A stretch of DNA of 6,171 nt from Bacteriovoracaceae bacterium UBA7695 (GTDB lineage Bacteria > Bdellovibrionota > Bacteriovoracia > Bacteriovoracales > Bacteriovoracaceae): NCBI GenBank assembly GCA_002482685.1, contig DLGL01000018.1, positions 23,089 through 29,259 on the forward strand, given 5' to 3'. The notes beneath the pieces are model-generated. The model was not told the DNA's origin. It saw only the letters and a program-made list of their open reading frames with translations, and ran no database searches. The position numbers and the translations under genes are program-made. Below are positions 4,833 through 6,171 of the stretch, piece by piece (the first letter of the stretch is position 1; each line of letters starts with the position of its first letter).

Positions 4833-6171
4833 TACATATCAATATTTTTCTTAAGAGCATCTAAGACACCACTTCGATCTGATTCGTCTTCAAGAACTGT
4901 GATGGCGTTACGTAAGGTCTTAATCGCCTTATCAAGCTTGTCTTCAAGTTCAAAGCGACTTTCAACTGAACGTTTTTCCTGCACAGATATAGACTCTATA
5001 TCAAATTCCATAGCATCCAGCTTACGTTTAAGTTCGAGGATTTTCAAATCCCGGTGCCGAATCTGAGTTTCTGAGTCTGCCTTAAGCAACTCCAGCTTCT
5101 GTTCCAGATCACGCTCCCGCATTTGCACTTTTTTAACATCAATTTTATTTTTCTGCCCGGCCTTATCAAGTTCAGCAGCAAGTATTCTATTTTTTTCTTC
5201 AAGAATGAGTTTCTTTTCTTCAAAGAGCTTCAGTCTGTCTTTTAGCTCGGAAATCTCATCATTGAGTTTTTTCCGGATAATTGATAGTTCAATTTTCTTC
5301 TCATCCAGTTCTGCTCGCATAGTAAGAGTCTGACGGTTTTGAAGCACTTTATCTTCTTCTAGTTTTTGAATCCGTGCCAGGAGCTCTTCCCGGTCAGAGC
5401 GAAGGTTCGAAAGTGTTGCCTGCATGCGCTCCATTTCACCAGAGTAAGCACCAGATATTTCTTTTAAATCTTTACCAATATTGCCGTCATAGGATTCTCT
5501 AGCTTCTTTATTGGATGGTTTCTTTTTATTTTTTTCTTCTTTAACAGGAGCTTCTTCTTCATCTTCATCATTCGAAAAACTAATGCTTCCCAAATCAAGA
5601 TCATCAGACACCAGCGAGGTGTCAATATTGCTATCCTCTGGTTCTTCCTGAACTCCAAGATCCAGCCCCATATCCATCCCACCTAAATCATCTTCTTTCC
5701 CGCTATCCAGGGAAAGAGAGCTTCCTTCAAGAGTGATTCCTACTTGAGAGGCATCATCGTCCATGATGGCGTCAATTTCTTTTAGCTTTTCTAAAGCGTC
5801 ATCCGACAAATCCACAGCTGGAGAATCGTCGTCTGAGTCGAGACTCAGGCCCTCATCCAGACTTAAGTCATCTTCAAAACTGAGACCATCATCGAGAGAG
5901 ACATCATCTGAGAGACTTAAACCTGCGCCGTCATCATCTCCACCCATATCCAGCCCAACATCATCACTTTCTTCGCTTAGCTCTAGTGCGGGACTCTCAT
6001 CCGGATCATCCAGAGTGAAGTCAAGACTATCGTCGTCCGGCGCAGAAGCATTATCTTCCTCTGTAAGAGAATCATCCAGACTAAATCCCTCGCTGAGATC
6101 CAGGTCGAGCCCATCTTCTTCAACGGGTGAATCACTGATTTCATCACCAGAACTCAAATCAAGCTCCTCCC
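4832..6171 (-). CDS. Acidic-repeat coiled-coil protein of unknown function (5' end cut by window)
   Basis: I do not recognise a named family. Numbering from the TTG codon at 6157, residues 1-203 are extremely acidic and low in complexity (Asp, Glu, Ser, Leu, Gly), with no Lys, Arg or His before Lys124. They contain 12-residue units beginning GLS at 79, 91 and 103. A short helix-like stretch, DALEKLKEIDAIMDDDAS (120-137), interrupts them. A charged linker rich in Glu then Lys (196-220) leads to a long coiled coil at about 229-427 with heptad-like Leu/Ile spacing, ending LKKNIDM. No signal peptide or transmembrane segment is seen. The frame continues past the TTG as Glu-Glu-Leu-Asp to the window edge and fits the acidic pattern, so I treat the gene as 5' partial. 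A start at TTG 6157, with GGGAGGAG six bases before it, cannot be excluded. Its stop overlaps the start of the GGDEF gene, so the products are probably made in step. A scaffold or polar-localisation role is a guess from architecture. Confidence 0.85.
   Translation of the reverse strand, partial: EELDLSSGDEISDSPVEEDGLDLDLSEGFSLDDSLTEEDNASAPDDDSLDFTLDDPDESPALELSEESDDVGLDMGGDDDGAGLSLSDDVSLDDGLSFEDDLSLDEGLSLDSDDDSPAVDLSDDALEKLKEIDAIMDDDASQVGITLEGSSLSLDSGKEDDLGGMDMGLDLGVQEEPEDSNIDTSLVSDDLDLGSISFSNDEDEEEAPVKEEKNKKKPSNKEARESYDGNIGKDLKEISGAYSGEMERMQATLSNLRSDREELLARIQKLEEDKVLQNRQTLTMRAELDEKKIELSIIRKKLNDEISELKDRLKLFEEKKLILEEKNRILAAELDKAGQKNKIDVKKVQMRERDLEQKLELLKADSETQIRHRDLKILELKRKLDAMEFDIESISVQEKRSVESRFELEDKLDKAIKTLRNAITVLEDESDRSGVLDALKKNIDM
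5816..5923 (-). repeat. Three degenerate 36-bp (12-residue) tandem units in the acidic region
   Basis: Glycines 79, 91 and 103 (numbered from TTG 6157) begin successive units GLSLSDDVSLDD, GLSFEDDLSLDE and GLSLDSDDDSPA. The DNA units are clearly diverged, with different codons for the same residue, which suggests an old duplication kept under selection for acidic/leucine spacing rather than a recent expansion. Confidence 0.6.

Noticed and set aside
4806..5066. Plus-strand frame rich in serine and leucine opposite the coiled coil
   Set aside because: It is antisense to a well-supported gene and typical of the reverse complement of coiled-coil codons.
5464..5682. Minus-strand alternative frame within the acidic gene with a lysine-rich end
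   Set aside because: It is an out-of-frame reading of Glu/Asp/Lys codons in the real gene, with no ribosome-binding site or family likeness.
6155..6157. TTG as the true start of the acidic coiled-coil gene
   Set aside because: GGGAGGAG is well placed before it, but the frame continues as Glu-Glu-Leu-Asp in the same acidic style to the window edge, so the site may simply be codons for Glu. It is left open rather than adopted.

Overview
The window looks like the chromosome of a moderately AT-rich Gram-negative bacterium. Three things point to the Bdellovibrionota / former deltaproteobacterial lineage, for example a Bacteriovorax- or Peredibacter-like predator: a folate-dependent TrmFO, a lysine/alanine-rich histone H1-like small protein, and a GGDEF enzyme with the serine signature of hybrid (Hypr) cyclases known from Geobacter, Bdellovibrio and Myxococcus. 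This placement is an inference from gene content, because no rRNA or other marker is present.

Left part (1-3340). trmFO (tRNA m5U54 methyltransferase) runs leftward off the edge. It is divergent from nadE (glutamine-dependent NAD+ synthetase), and the two share a 95-bp intergenic region. That region holds plausible promoters on both strands, a perfect 7-bp inverted repeat and five copies of a TTAGG element. nadE is followed after a 14-nt gap by a small lysine-rich, arginine-free H1-like protein, and the pair ends at a strong hairpin that can act as a terminator in both directions.

Middle (3331-3501). After the terminator lies a 56-codon open frame with no usable start but with protein-like composition. 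It is probably a gene remnant, and its stop codon overlaps the stop of the convergent gene.

Right part (3498-6171). A leftward operon of at least two genes fills the rest. The first is a long protein, cut by the right edge, with an extremely acidic repetitive N-terminal half and a coiled-coil C-terminal half. Its stop overlaps the start of the second gene (TAATG). That second gene encodes a degenerate receiver, an unidentified middle region and a GGDEF domain. The GGDEF domain has intact catalytic and I-site motifs, but serine replaces the guanine-specifying aspartate (GHVVGS instead of GHxxGD). This predicts a promiscuous cyclase able to make 3',3'-cGAMP. The acidic coiled-coil protein, made in step with it, may be its scaffold or localisation partner. 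This coupled pair is the most interesting content of the window.
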